Positions 9,219-18,208 are shown, counted from the first letter of the stretch. The stretch is DNA of 64,000 nucleotides from CAIQJJ01 sp964606085 (GCA_964606085.1 CAZSFD010000001.1:186001-250000); one strand, 5' to 3'. Numbers and translations: made by a program. The notes: generated by a model not told the origin, from the letters alone.

Positions 9219-11882
9219 ATGAATCGCACCCGCACCCTGCCGCCCAATCCGCTCATCCGCCGCATCTGGCGGCATCGCAACGTTGCCACCCTGTTTCGCA
9301 GCCCGCTGCCCAACGAAGCAGCGCCCCCCTATGCGGTTTTCCCTGTGGAAGCAGCGGATTCTGGCCTCCAGCAAACCGTCGAAAACGAGACGGACTGGCC
9401 CAAACCCAGCCCATCTCCCACGGCCCGGCGTCAACAGGTCGAGTTCGTGCGCAGCCCTTCGATAGCACCCGGCCCGACATCAGCCAGGCCCGTCGTGCAA
9501 ACCCAGGCCAGCCCAACACCCCGCCCCGGCTGGCAACTGCCCAACATCATCCGCCGCTGGCTGCGCCGAGAAGATACGCCGCCGGCATCGCCCGCGCCGT
9601 CGGCCACACCGCCTTTGCCAGCCGCAGCCCAGGCGCCGTTCCCAACCGCGCACAGCGCCAGCGCGCCGCCCGTGAAAAGGCAGGTTAACCCGGCCCAGCC
9701 TTTGGCAACACCAGCACAGCCGCTCAGCCCACAGGCAGCACAGCCAACGCCGCCCCCGTTCACAGCCCCAGCAACAGCCACCGTCACGCCAACCGCTGGC
9801 GGGCAAATGGTTCAGCGGCAGACGGCGGTTGCCCCCAGTCTGGCCACCTCGCCACAGAGCGCCCCGGTGCAGACGCCGGCGCGCGCATCCAGCAATAGCG
9901 AAGATGCCACCTGGCGCCGCCTGCAAACGATCATGCAGCGCCACGAACAAAAACAGGCCTCCGAATCCGCCGCAGCCGGGCAGGCTGCCCCGGCCAGTGC
10001 GCCAGGCTCGCCATCCCCGCAACCGCTCCCGGCCACCGAGCAGCGCAGCGCGCCCGCCCCCTTGCCAGACCGTCAACCCCTCGCTTTCAGCGAAACCCCG
10101 CCAGCAGACGCCGACGAAACCGCCACCCTGCCGCTGGAAAAGGTCTGGCCGGTGCAGCGCCAGGAGACGCCTTTGGCCGCAGCCATTTCCGCGCCCCCCC
10201 CAATCGAAAATACCCTGGCGTTGCAACCCGAAGAAGAGCAACAGCTCCGCCAGGCCGTACAAAAAGCCAAAACCGGCCAGCCCACCAACTCATCGGTCGA
10301 GGTGATCTTGCCGCGCAGCCCGCGCCCGCCCGCTCTGGCGAAGAGCGCCTCGCCAGGCCAGACAGCCCCTCCGCCCGACACGGATCAGGCCGACACCGCC
10401 ACCGACGAGATGGCAGCACCGCCGATGGCCCTCGCAAGCGGCGGGCCAGACAGCCCGCCACCGCCCGCCACGCCAGCCCCTTCGGCCATCCAGCGCCAGG
10501 AGGCCGAAGCACTGCCAGCCACCCCACCAGCGCCAGGCGCGCCCACGCGTGCGGGCGAAATTCCCCGCCTGGCAGCCGCGGCAGATTTGCCCGATGTACA
10601 GCCGCAGGCCATCCAAACCGCCGCCGCAACACAACCCGCCTCGCCAGAAGCCTACAGGCCAGCCACCTCCGCGACGGGCAGCGCCGCAGAGCAGGGCGAT
10701 TTTTCATCCACCGATAGCCACTTACCGCCCTCCTCCCCCGCGCCAATACCCGAAGCCACAACACAAATTGTTGCGGCAAGCGGGCGCGTGGAGGAAGCCG
10801 AATCAACCCGCTCTGTCAGAGCACTTTCGCCATCTACAACCAGCCTGCCCGAAACGAACCCGCAACGCCTGGCAGCACAAAACCTGGCCGTCACAACACA
10901 GCCAGCAGCCCCCCAGGCCATGCCACCCGCTGAGCCGCCGACCACGCGCGCCCCACAAAGCGCCGCGCCATCGTCGTCATGGGCTGCCGACACCGTACAG
11001 CAATCGCCGTTTCCCGCTGCTGCGACAACCCGCTCAAGCACACCCAGCCTGCCGCCACAGGCCACAACGGCGCACATTCCAGGCGCACCGACGGCGGCTG
11101 CCGCGCCGTGGAATTTGGGGGCAACTGCCGCTGCGCCAGCGCCGCAAAGCATCCAGCGCCAGGCAACCACGGCAGCACACCCGCAAGCGACGCACATGGA
11201 TGCAGCCCGCATTTATACGGCACGCCCGCCAACGCCGGGCGGGGCCGTTTCAACCGAAACAGAGCATCCGACGATGCCGCACATATCATCCGCTTCAGCC
11301 ATGCCTGAAAGCGCAGCCGTGGCGGCCATCCAACCGGATGAAATGCCCGAATTGATCCCCACCGAGATCGGCCCTTTGCCGCGCGACCTATGGCAGCTCA
11401 TTGGGCAGCCGCCAGGCCCACAAAGCGGGCGGGCGGGCCGCCGCGCCGCCGGTGCGGGCCAGGTGGTGCAAGCAACGCCCCAGGCAACCGGCGGAGCAGC
11501 GCTCAGCCCGACGCGGCCACTGTGGGGTGCAGCGCCGCCCGAAAGCCCTGCTGCGCCCGGCCAACCGGCGGCAGCGGGCCACACCGCTTCTGCCGGGCCG
11601 CAAAGCTACCCACCGCAGACCATCCACCAGGAAGGCGGCCACGAAACGCCGGAAAAGCCAGCCCTGGAAAACGTGATTTTCGGCCAGGCAGCCGTGCAGC
11701 GCGAGACGGTCAGCTCACAGGCGGCAGGTTCGGCAGGCCCATCCAGCACAGCCGGTGAGGAGGCAGCCCAGGGCGCGCCCAAATTATCGGAGGCTGAGTT
11801 GGATCAGTTAGCACGCCAGGTTTATCAGGAAATCCGCCAGCAAATAGCCCGCGAGCGCGAACGCGCCCGTGGATGGATGTAG
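9219..11882 (+). CDS. Long Pro/Ala/Gln-rich disordered eCIS protein with QRQ motifs and conserved C-terminal helix
   Basis: 887 residues, nearly all low-complexity Pro, Ala, Thr, Gln and Ser, without predicted globular domains or membrane segments. Short [IV]QR[QE] motifs recur (for example V198QRQ, PVQRQET, AIQRQEAE, SIQRQATT, AVQRETV). The last 35 residues form a charged helix (ELDQLARQVYQEI...RERERARGW) shared with the 68-residue protein at 8575. It lies between tube and baseplate genes, where other loci have uncharacterised proteins. It might be a flexible tether, a cargo adaptor or a tape-measure substitute; none is shown. Codon use and GC match its neighbours, so I take the frame as real despite long overlapping frames on the other strand. 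Confidence 0.8.
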   Translation: MNRTRTLPPNPLIRRIWRHRNVATLFRSPLPNEAAPPYAVFPVEAADSGLQQTVENETDWPKPSPSPTARRQQVEFVRSPSIAPGPTSARPVVQTQASPTPRPGWQLPNIIRRWLRREDTPPASPAPSATPPLPAAAQAPFPTAHSASAPPVKRQVNPAQPLATPAQPLSPQAAQPTPPPFTAPATATVTPTAGGQMVQRQTAVAPSLATSPQSAPVQTPARASSNSEDATWRRLQTIMQRHEQKQASESAAAGQAAPASAPGSPSPQPLPATEQRSAPAPLPDRQPLAFSETPPADADETATLPLEKVWPVQRQETPLAAAISAPPPIENTLALQPEEEQQLRQAVQKAKTGQPTNSSVEVILPRSPRPPALAKSASPGQTAPPPDTDQADTATDEMAAPPMALASGGPDSPPPPATPAPSAIQRQEAEALPATPPAPGAPTRAGEIPRLAAAADLPDVQPQAIQTAAATQPASPEAYRPATSATGSAAEQGDFSSTDSHLPPSSPAPIPEATTQIVAASGRVEEAESTRSVRALSPSTTSLPETNPQRLAAQNLAVTTQPAAPQAMPPAEPPTTRAPQSAAPSSSWAADTVQQSPFPAAATTRSSTPSLPPQATTAHIPGAPTAAAAPWNLGATAAAPAPQSIQRQATTAAHPQATHMDAARIYTARPPTPGGAVSTETEHPTMPHISSASAMPESAAVAAIQPDEMPELIPTEIGPLPRDLWQLIGQPPGPQSGRAGRRAAGAGQVVQATPQATGGAALSPTRPLWGAAPPESPAAPGQPAAAGHTASAGPQSYPPQTIHQEGGHETPEKPALENVIFGQAAVQRETVSSQAAGSAGPSSTAGEEAAQGAPKLSEAELDQLARQVYQEIRQQIARERERARGWM

Positions 11883-11894
11883 AAGGAGATCGCT

Positions 11895-12584
11895 ATGGCC
11901 AATACGCGAGGAAATTTGGCGGCGGCCCGCATCACGCTGGCCGGAGATAACATCACCATCGTGCGCAGCGATCACCCCACCTCGATTGAGTGCATGTTCA
12001 ACCCGTTTGAATATACCATCTCGAAGTCGAATTCATTCTCTGAGGAGCCCAAAAACGATTCAGACACCCCCCAGGGCGAGTTTAAGAAGGCTGGCAGCCA
12101 GACGTTGGAATTGAAACTCGTTTTTGACACCTACGAAGAAGGCAAAGATGTCAGCGAGATCACCAACAAGCTGTGGGCGTTCATGCGTACCGATGTCTTC
12201 TACCAGAAGACTTCGGAGAGCGGGAAAAAATCGCCGCCGCAGGTGGCTTTTGAATGGGGGGGCGTGTTCCGCTTCGTTTCGTATATTGTTTCGATGACGC
12301 AGAAGTTCACGCTGTTTCTCAAAGATGGCACGCCAGTGCGGGCAGAGGTGACGGTCAAATTTACGCAATATACCGATGTCAACGATTACCCCAAACAAAA
12401 CCCCAGTTCGGGCGGCGGCCCCACCGAGCGCATTCGGCAGGTGGTGGCTGGCGACCGCCTGGATTGGATCGCTGCGCAAGAATATGCCGACGCCAGCCAA
12501 TGGCGGCTGATCGCCGAACACAACCGCATTGCCAACCCGCTGGCCCTCAAGCCGGGGATGCGGTTGCGCATCCCGGCCAAATAG
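11895..12584 (+). CDS. LysM-domain baseplate protein (Pvc7/Afp7-like)
   Basis: 229 residues with AGAAGGAG before ATG 11895. Residues 15-170 match the contractile-system tube/baseplate hub family (HPTSIECMFNPFEYTISK, then LELKLVFDTYEEGKDV). The last 50 residues are a LysM-like module (VVAGDRLDWIAAQEY...PGMRLRIPA). In PVC the equivalent joins tube to spike. It is followed 10 bases later by the spike gene, as in known loci. Confidence 0.88.
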   Translation: MANTRGNLAAARITLAGDNITIVRSDHPTSIECMFNPFEYTISKSNSFSEEPKNDSDTPQGEFKKAGSQTLELKLVFDTYEEGKDVSEITNKLWAFMRTDVFYQKTSESGKKSPPQVAFEWGGVFRFVSYIVSMTQKFTLFLKDGTPVRAEVTVKFTQYTDVNDYPKQNPSSGGGPTERIRQVVAGDRLDWIAAQEYADASQWRLIAEHNRIANPLALKPGMRLRIPAK

Positions 12585-12593
12585 GAGCAACCG

Positions 12594-14279
12594 GTGAGTC
12601 CCCACGTTATTACCAGCCAAATTCACATTCTGTTAGATGGCACGGAAATCCAACGGCCCATCTTGCAAAAACTGGTCGAGGTGATTGTCGATCAGAATTC
12701 GCGCCTGCCGAACATGTTTTCGATGCGGTTCTTCGATTCGGACTTTGAGCTGACCGACAAAGGGCCATTCGACCTGACCAAGACGGTGCGCATCGAAGCC
12801 GAGAAGGAAGATGGCACAAAGATCATCCTGGCCGAGGGGGAGATCACCGCGCTTGAGCCGGTTTACGATAAGGGGATGATCGCCCACCTGATTGTGCAGG
12901 GATATGACAAATCGCATCGCCTGTTTCGCGAGACCAAGAGCCGGGCGTTTTTGAACAAGAAAGACAGCGACCTGGCCAGCGAAATTGCCCAGGGCGTGGG
13001 CTTGCAAGCCGACGTGGAAGCCACCAGCACCGTCTACGACCATATCTTTCAGCACAACCAGACCGATATGACTTTCCTGATCCAGCGCGCCTGGCGCATT
13101 GGCTACGAATGCTTCGTGGCCGAGGGCAAGCTGCACTTTCGCAAACCGCCCAACCGCCCATCGAACGTCCGCATCACCTGGGGCGAAGATTTGCTCTCCT
13201 TTCACCCGCGCCTGACGCTGGCCGAGCAGGTGAGCGAGGTGATTGTGCGCGGCTGGGATGTGCAAAACAAAAAAGCTATCGTGGGGCGCGCCCAGGGTGG
13301 CAAGCTGTACCCTGATATTGAAGAGCCGAAAGACGGCGCGGCCTGGGCTGGCAGCTTTGGCACCGGCAAAGTGGTGATCGTCAACCAGCCGGTGATCAAC
13401 CAGGCAGAGGCCAACACCCTGGCGGCGGCGCGGCTGGATGAACGAAGCGGCACTTTCGTGGAGGCCGAGGGCCTGGTTTTCCGGCGGCCCGATGTGCAGG
13501 CGGGACGGGTGATCGAAATCGAGGGCCTGGGCAAGCGGTTTAGCGGCAAATATCTCGTCACCAGCGCCCAACACATCTATACCGCCGATGGCCTGCAAAC
13601 GCGGTTTCGCGTCCTGGGTGCGCACACCGGCACGCTCAACGAGGGCCTGGGCAACGCCTCGCCGTTGGATCGCTGGCCGGGGGCGGTGGTGGGCATCGTC
13701 ACCAATACCAATGATCCCAAAAAATGGGGACGGGTGAAGGTCAAATATCCCTGGCTGACCGAAGAGGCCGAGAGCGATTGGATTCGCGTCATCGGCCCGG
13801 GCGGCGGCCCCAAGGCCGGGTTCTTTGCCCTGCCCGATGTGGACGATGAAGTGCTGGTGGTCTTTGAACATGGCGATTTCAACCACCCCTTCGTGTTGGG
13901 CGGCATCTGGAATGGCAAAGACCCCCTGCCGCCGAAATCGGACAGCGTGGGCGGCAATGAAATGCCGCAGGTGCGCACATGGTGTTCGCGCAAGGGGCAT
14001 CGCATCACCATGTACGATAATGCCGATAATAAAATCGAAATCGTCACCGCCGGCAACCAGCAAATTGTGATGGATGACGCCGGCAAGAAAATCACGGTCA
14101 AGACCAGCGGCGGCCTGTCGGTTACGATGGATGACAATGGCTCCAAAGTGAGCATCCAAAGCGGCAGCGAGGTGGAGATCAAAGCGGGCAGCAATCTCAA
14201 AATTCAGGCCAATGGCAACATAGACCTTCAGGCCAGCGGCATGGTCAACATCAAGGGAGCGACGGTCAACCTGAACTGA
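12594..14279 (+). CDS. VgrG/Pvc8-like central spike protein
   Basis: 561 residues from GTG 12594, preceded by AGGAGCAACC. The first 340 residues resemble the gp27-like hub (VQGYDKSHRLFRETKSR, FLIQRAWRIGYECFVAEGKL). Residues 360-450 are the gp5 OB-fold (GAVVGIVTNTNDPKKWGRVK, DEVLVVFEHGD). The C-terminal 90 residues are repetitive beta-helix turns (SIQSGSEVEIKAGSNLKI...GNIDLQASG). It forms the trimeric spike tipped by the PAAR-like protein encoded next. No extra effector domain is fused at the C-terminus. Confidence 0.95.
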   Translation: MSPHVITSQIHILLDGTEIQRPILQKLVEVIVDQNSRLPNMFSMRFFDSDFELTDKGPFDLTKTVRIEAEKEDGTKIILAEGEITALEPVYDKGMIAHLIVQGYDKSHRLFRETKSRAFLNKKDSDLASEIAQGVGLQADVEATSTVYDHIFQHNQTDMTFLIQRAWRIGYECFVAEGKLHFRKPPNRPSNVRITWGEDLLSFHPRLTLAEQVSEVIVRGWDVQNKKAIVGRAQGGKLYPDIEEPKDGAAWAGSFGTGKVVIVNQPVINQAEANTLAAARLDERSGTFVEAEGLVFRRPDVQAGRVIEIEGLGKRFSGKYLVTSAQHIYTADGLQTRFRVLGAHTGTLNEGLGNASPLDRWPGAVVGIVTNTNDPKKWGRVKVKYPWLTEEAESDWIRVIGPGGGPKAGFFALPDVDDEVLVVFEHGDFNHPFVLGGIWNGKDPLPPKSDSVGGNEMPQVRTWCSRKGHRITMYDNADNKIEIVTAGNQQIVMDDAGKKITVKTSGGLSVTMDDNGSKVSIQSGSEVEIKAGSNLKIQANGNIDLQASGMVNIKGATVNLN

Positions 14280-14295
14280 CGCTCAAGGAGGAACG

Positions 14296-14685
14296 ATGCC
14301 CACACTGGTTACCAACGGCGCCATGCTGACGTGCAGCTTTGGCGTAGCCCCCAGTACGCTGACGGTTGTGCCAGCCAGCATGGTCAACGCCAGCAACCTG
14401 CCGGCGGCAACGACGATGGATAACATTGCCATGACCAATATCATGCCTTTTGGCATGTGTACCACCCTCACCAACCCCCAGGTGGCTTCGGCCACGACTG
14501 CCGCATCGGGCGTGCTGACGCCGCAGCCGTGCATCCCCGTCACCACCGCCCCCTGGACGCCCGGCTCGCCCACCGTGATGATCGGTAAAAAGATGGCGCT
14601 GCAAAACACCTGTCAACTGATGTGTGCCTGGGGAGGCGTCATCACCATCACCAACGCCGGGCAGTTTACCGTCAATGTCCCCTAA
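14296..14685 (+). CDS. PAAR-like spike tip protein (DUF4280-like, Pvc10 equivalent)
   Basis: 129 residues, AAGGAGG before ATG 14296. It begins MPTLVTNGAMLTCSFG and has conserved cysteines and prolines (FGMCTTLTNP, CIPVT, TCQLMCAWGG, ITNAGQFTV), typical of the DUF4280/PAAR-like sharpening tips of eCIS. It directly follows the spike gene, which it should cap. The cysteines and the absence of histidine-rich turns distinguish it from classical zinc-binding PAAR proteins. Confidence 0.88.
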   Translation: MPTLVTNGAMLTCSFGVAPSTLTVVPASMVNASNLPAATTMDNIAMTNIMPFGMCTTLTNPQVASATTAASGVLTPQPCIPVTTAPWTPGSPTVMIGKKMALQNTCQLMCAWGGVITITNAGQFTVNVP

Positions 14686-14690
14686 AACCG

Positions 14691-14719
14691 TAGCGCAAAT
14701 TTGAGATTTGCGCCACAAT
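14691..14719. repeat. Short palindromic repeat, GCGCAA family, copy 1
   Basis: GCGCAAAT and ATTTGCGC form an 8-base stem with a 5-base loop (14693-14713), followed by CACAA. Related copies are at 43303 and 58174. It lies in the 51-base gap before the gp25 gene. Confidence 0.6.
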
Positions 14720-14736
14720 CAAAGAATGGATACATT

Positions 14737-15138
14737 ATGACCCATGAAATTATCGGGCGCGGCTGGACTTTCCCCCTGAAAATCAATTCGCAGGGCGGCA
14801 TTGCGCTGACTTCTGAACGCAATGAGATCGAACAGGCGATGGTGATCATCCTCTCCACGGAGATCGGCCAGCGGGTGATGCGGCCCACCTTTGGCAGCCG
14901 CCTGCACGAACTGGTCTTCGCCCCCAACAACCAGCATACCCTGGCCCTGGCCCGGCGCTACACCGAAGAAGCCCTGCGCATGTGGGAGCCGCGCATCACC
15001 AACCTCGACATCAAGGTCAGGCCCGACGAAACGCCCGCAAAAGAGTCGCGCCTGCTGATCGAAATTAACTACCAGGTGAAAGCGACCAACGATAAGCGCA
15101 GCCTGGTTTATCCGTTTTATTTACTGCCTGAAGAGTAG
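14737..15138 (+). CDS. Baseplate wedge protein, gp25/W family (Pvc9-like)
   Basis: 133 residues. ATG 14737 is preferred over TTG 14701, which would lie in a repeat and extend past the family's usual start. The sequence (GRGWTFPLKIN, ERNEIEQAMVIILSTEIGQRVMRP, FGSRLHELVFAP) is the standard gp25-like lysozyme-fold wedge protein. It initiates sheath assembly at the baseplate. Its stop codon lies inside a short palindromic repeat. Confidence 0.93.
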   Translation: MTHEIIGRGWTFPLKINSQGGIALTSERNEIEQAMVIILSTEIGQRVMRPTFGSRLHELVFAPNNQHTLALARRYTEEALRMWEPRITNLDIKVRPDETPAKESRLLIEINYQVKATNDKRSLVYPFYLLPEE

Positions 15139-15157
15139 GGGCGGATAGCATTCGCCC
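15135..15157. repeat. Short palindromic repeat overlapping the gp25 stop codon
   Basis: The sequence GTAGGGGC...GCATTCGCCC includes the TAG stop of the preceding gene. A related copy (19 of 23 bases, reverse orientation) is at 58261-58283. Confidence 0.5.
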
Positions 15158-15203
15158 GATTTATGACGCAATAGAAACCAATCACAACCAACCGGAGGCC
15201 TGC

Positions 15204-17210
15204 ATGCCCCTTCCCACCCCCAAACTCGATGACCGCCGCTTTCAAGACCTGGTTGATGAGGCCAAGAAACGCATCCCCCATTACTGCAAGGAGTGGACCG
15301 ATCACAACGTCAGCGATCCGGGCGTGACGATGATCGAACTGTTCGCCTGGCTGACCGACCTGACCCTCTTTCGCCTGAACCAGGTGCCTGACCTGCATTA
15401 CATCCGCTTTATGGATATGCTGGGTATCACCCTGCAGGAACCGCTGCCGGCCCAGACCGATGTCACCTTTTGGTTGACCAAACCACAAGAGACCGTCGCC
15501 CTCATCCCCGCCGGCACCGAAGTAGCCAGCACACAGACCGAAACCGAGCCATCCATCGTGTTCACCACCGACACCGATTTTCGCGTCCACCCGCCGCAAT
15601 GGAACTGTGCCTTCTCCGAAATCACCGGTGAAGACCGCAGCAAGCATTTCGTCAGCCACAATCTCAAACGCCTGCAAACCGGTTTCGAGGGCTTCGAGGT
15701 GTTTTCGCGCACACCACTAATGGACGACGCACTCTATTTTGGCTTCGAAAACGATCTCAGCCATCACATTTTGGGCCTGGAGTTAGAATGCGACCCGGCC
15801 GGCGGCACCGGCATTGACCCATCCTTCCCCCCTTATGTGTGGGAAGCCTCCACCGGCAGCCTGAAAGAAGCCTGGCAACCCTGCATCGTAGACAGCGATA
15901 CCACCAAGGGCCTGAACCATCCGGGCAAAATTATTCTGCACCTGCCGCGCGTGGGCAAGAGCCAGATCAACAACAACGAAATGTTCTGGCTGCGCGTGCG
16001 CATTCAGGAAATTACCCCCGCCCTCAAACGCAATCACATGCAACCCTACCGCCTGACACCACGCATCGAAAAGGTGGCCATCGCCGCCTGGGGCGGCAGT
16101 GTGCCAGCCACACACGCCCAACTGATCAGCCAGGAAATGTTGGGGCGCAGCGATGGTTCGCCGGGGCAGCGCTTCCAGTTGCAAATGCCGCCCGTTCTAA
16201 AGCGCCGGCCAGGCGAAACCCTGGTGCTGCAACTCGAAGGCGAAGCTCCACAACCCTGGAAAGAAGTGCCCGATTTCGCCGATTCTGGCGCAGAAGACCG
16301 CCATTTCTGCCTCGACGGCGTCAGCGGTGAGGTGCGTTTTGGGCCAGCCATCCGCCAGCCCGATGGCACGATCAAGCTGTATGGCGCCATTCCGCCGCGC
16401 AGCGCCAATATCGTCTTCGAGCGCTACCGCCACGGCGGCGGACAAGAAGGCAACGTGGAAGCCGGTGTGCTCAACACGCTCAAGACCGCCATCCCCTACA
16501 TCGAACGCGTGGTCAACCGCAAACCGGCCTATGGCGGCGTGGATGCCGAAACGCTCGAAGCTGCTATGGCGCGTGTGCCAGCGTTGCTGCGCTCACGCCA
16601 GCGTGCGGTGACCGAAGCCGACTACGAATTTCTGGCCCGCCAGGCCCTGCCGGGGGCCATTGGCCGGGTGAAATGCCTGCAACCGCGTGCCGCCGAGGGC
16701 CGCGTGGCCGGGCGGGTAGACCCCAGCCTGGTGTATGTCCTGGTCATCCCGCGCATGAACTTTCCCGCGGGCCGCCTCGACCGCGAACTGCTCAAAATCA
16801 AACCGGAGGACAAAGCCACCCTGACCGCCTACCTGGATGAGCGCCGCCTGTTGACCACCCGCGTGGATGTGCGCGACCCGGCCTATTATTGGGTTTCGAT
16901 AGAAGTGCAACTGCGCGCCGCCCCCAACGCCCAACCGACGAAAGTGGAGGCCGACGTGCTGGCGCGCCTGTACGCCTTCATCAACCCCCTCACCGGCGGG
17001 CCAGAGAAAAATGGCTGGCCCTTTGGCCGCTCCATTTACCTTTCAGACATTTATCCCTGCTTGCAGGGCATCGCTGATGTGTTGTTCGTGCGCAGCGTGG
17101 AAATGTACCCCGTACAAGAGGATGGCCGCCGCGGCAATCCGGTGGAATCCATCGAACTGGTGGCGCATGGCGTGGTCGCTTCAGCCTTGCATCATGTGAC
17201 GTTCGTATGA
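15204..17210 (+). CDS. Baseplate protein J (Pvc11/gp6-like)
   Basis: 668 residues with CCGGAGG before ATG 15204. The N-terminal segment (DDRRFQDLVDEAKKRIPHY, WTDHNVSDPGVTMIELFAWL) and the C-terminal half (ARVPALLRSRQRAVTEADYE) are hallmarks of the baseplate J family of contractile tails. It forms the wedge ring with gp25. The next gene starts 14 bases after its stop and encodes the FHA-gpI fusion. Confidence 0.94.
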   Translation: MPLPTPKLDDRRFQDLVDEAKKRIPHYCKEWTDHNVSDPGVTMIELFAWLTDLTLFRLNQVPDLHYIRFMDMLGITLQEPLPAQTDVTFWLTKPQETVALIPAGTEVASTQTETEPSIVFTTDTDFRVHPPQWNCAFSEITGEDRSKHFVSHNLKRLQTGFEGFEVFSRTPLMDDALYFGFENDLSHHILGLELECDPAGGTGIDPSFPPYVWEASTGSLKEAWQPCIVDSDTTKGLNHPGKIILHLPRVGKSQINNNEMFWLRVRIQEITPALKRNHMQPYRLTPRIEKVAIAAWGGSVPATHAQLISQEMLGRSDGSPGQRFQLQMPPVLKRRPGETLVLQLEGEAPQPWKEVPDFADSGAEDRHFCLDGVSGEVRFGPAIRQPDGTIKLYGAIPPRSANIVFERYRHGGGQEGNVEAGVLNTLKTAIPYIERVVNRKPAYGGVDAETLEAAMARVPALLRSRQRAVTEADYEFLARQALPGAIGRVKCLQPRAAEGRVAGRVDPSLVYVLVIPRMNFPAGRLDRELLKIKPEDKATLTAYLDERRLLTTRVDVRDPAYYWVSIEVQLRAAPNAQPTKVEADVLARLYAFINPLTGGPEKNGWPFGRSIYLSDIYPCLQGIADVLFVRSVEMYPVQEDGRRGNPVESIELVAHGVVASALHHVTFV

Positions 17211-17224
17211 AAGGGGGCGTTGTC

Positions 17225-18208
17225 ATGGCTAACCCCACCTACACCCACATTTTCCACATCAGCGGGCCCGAAGAAACGACCAGCCAGTTTCAAATCCCCA
17301 TCGGCATCACCATCATCAGCCGCCAGGAGGGGGTGGGCCTGCACCTGGATAGCAAGTTCATCTCGCGCCGCCACGCCCGGCTGGAGTGCATTGACACCGA
17401 ATGCCATCTCACCGACCTGGGCAGCGAAAACGGCTCCTACATCAACGGTGAACGGCTAGAAGCGCAAACCCCCTACCTGCTGCAACACAACGATCAGATC
17501 AAAATTGGGCCATTCACCCTGGTGGTCGAAAAAATAGCGCTTGCCGCGGTCGAAGAAGTGGCCGAAACGCCCGCCCCGCCGCCCGAACCCGTGGCCGCCG
17601 AAGAACTGCCCGGCGTGGCTGTGGCCGAAACACCCCCGCCGCCGCCACCGCCCAGCGAACCCCCCACCGCCGAGGCCCAGCCACCTGAAAAAGATGCCTT
17701 CCTGCCGCCGCCCGGCCTGGGCCTCAAAAGCACCCGCCTGATCAATTACCTGCCAGGCATTTACTTGCCAGGCATTTACCAAAGCGATCTGCTGGCGCGC
17801 TTCCTGGGCATTTTCGAGGCCATTCTGACCCCCATCGAATGGAACATAGACAATTTCGACCTGTATCTTTCTCCCAAAACCTGCCCAAGCACGTTTTTAC
17901 CCTGGTTGGCAACCTGGTTTGAGATAGAATTTGATGAAACCTGGAGCGAGGCCAAACGCCGCCAATTTTTGCAAGAAGCCCACCAAATCTACGCCGGACG
18001 CGGCACCCCGCGAGCGCTGCGCCGCACACTCGAAATTTACACCGGCCTCACCCCCACCATTGATGACACCAGCAACGATTTGGAGCCACATACCTTTCGT
18101 GTCTTCTTACCCGTACCCGAAAAAGATGTGCAGCGCACCACCATCGAAGCCCTGATCAACGCCCACAAACCGGCGCATACGGCTTATGAACTTCACTTTC
18201 AAGAATAA
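17225..18208 (+). CDS. FHA domain fused to phage tail protein I-like baseplate protein
   Basis: 327 residues. ATG 17225 is chosen over 17207 because AAAGGGGG lies 8 bases upstream. Residues 1-105 are an FHA phosphothreonine-binding domain (HLDSKFISRRHARL, then LTDLGSENGSYING, with the S-R-H and N-G residues kept). Residues 105-160 are a Pro/Glu-rich linker. From 165 the sequence is a P2 gpI-like tail domain (INYLPGIY, FLGIFEAILTPIEWNIDN, FLPWLATWF, AGRGTPRALRRTLEIYTG). It would put a phosphopeptide reader directly on the baseplate. LPGIY is duplicated in tandem (17750-17779). The next gene overlaps its end by 23 bases. Confidence 0.9.
   Translation: MANPTYTHIFHISGPEETTSQFQIPIGITIISRQEGVGLHLDSKFISRRHARLECIDTECHLTDLGSENGSYINGERLEAQTPYLLQHNDQIKIGPFTLVVEKIALAAVEEVAETPAPPPEPVAAEELPGVAVAETPPPPPPPSEPPTAEAQPPEKDAFLPPPGLGLKSTRLINYLPGIYLPGIYQSDLLARFLGIFEAILTPIEWNIDNFDLYLSPKTCPSTFLPWLATWFEIEFDETWSEAKRRQFLQEAHQIYAGRGTPRALRRTLEIYTGLTPTIDDTSNDLEPHTFRVFLPVPEKDVQRTTIEALINAHKPAHTAYELHFQE

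Noticed and set aside
9480..10806. Long minus-strand frames opposite the Pro-rich eCIS gene
   Set aside because: Gly/Arg/Trp/Cys-rich translation without motifs; explained by low-complexity GC-rich coding on the plus strand.
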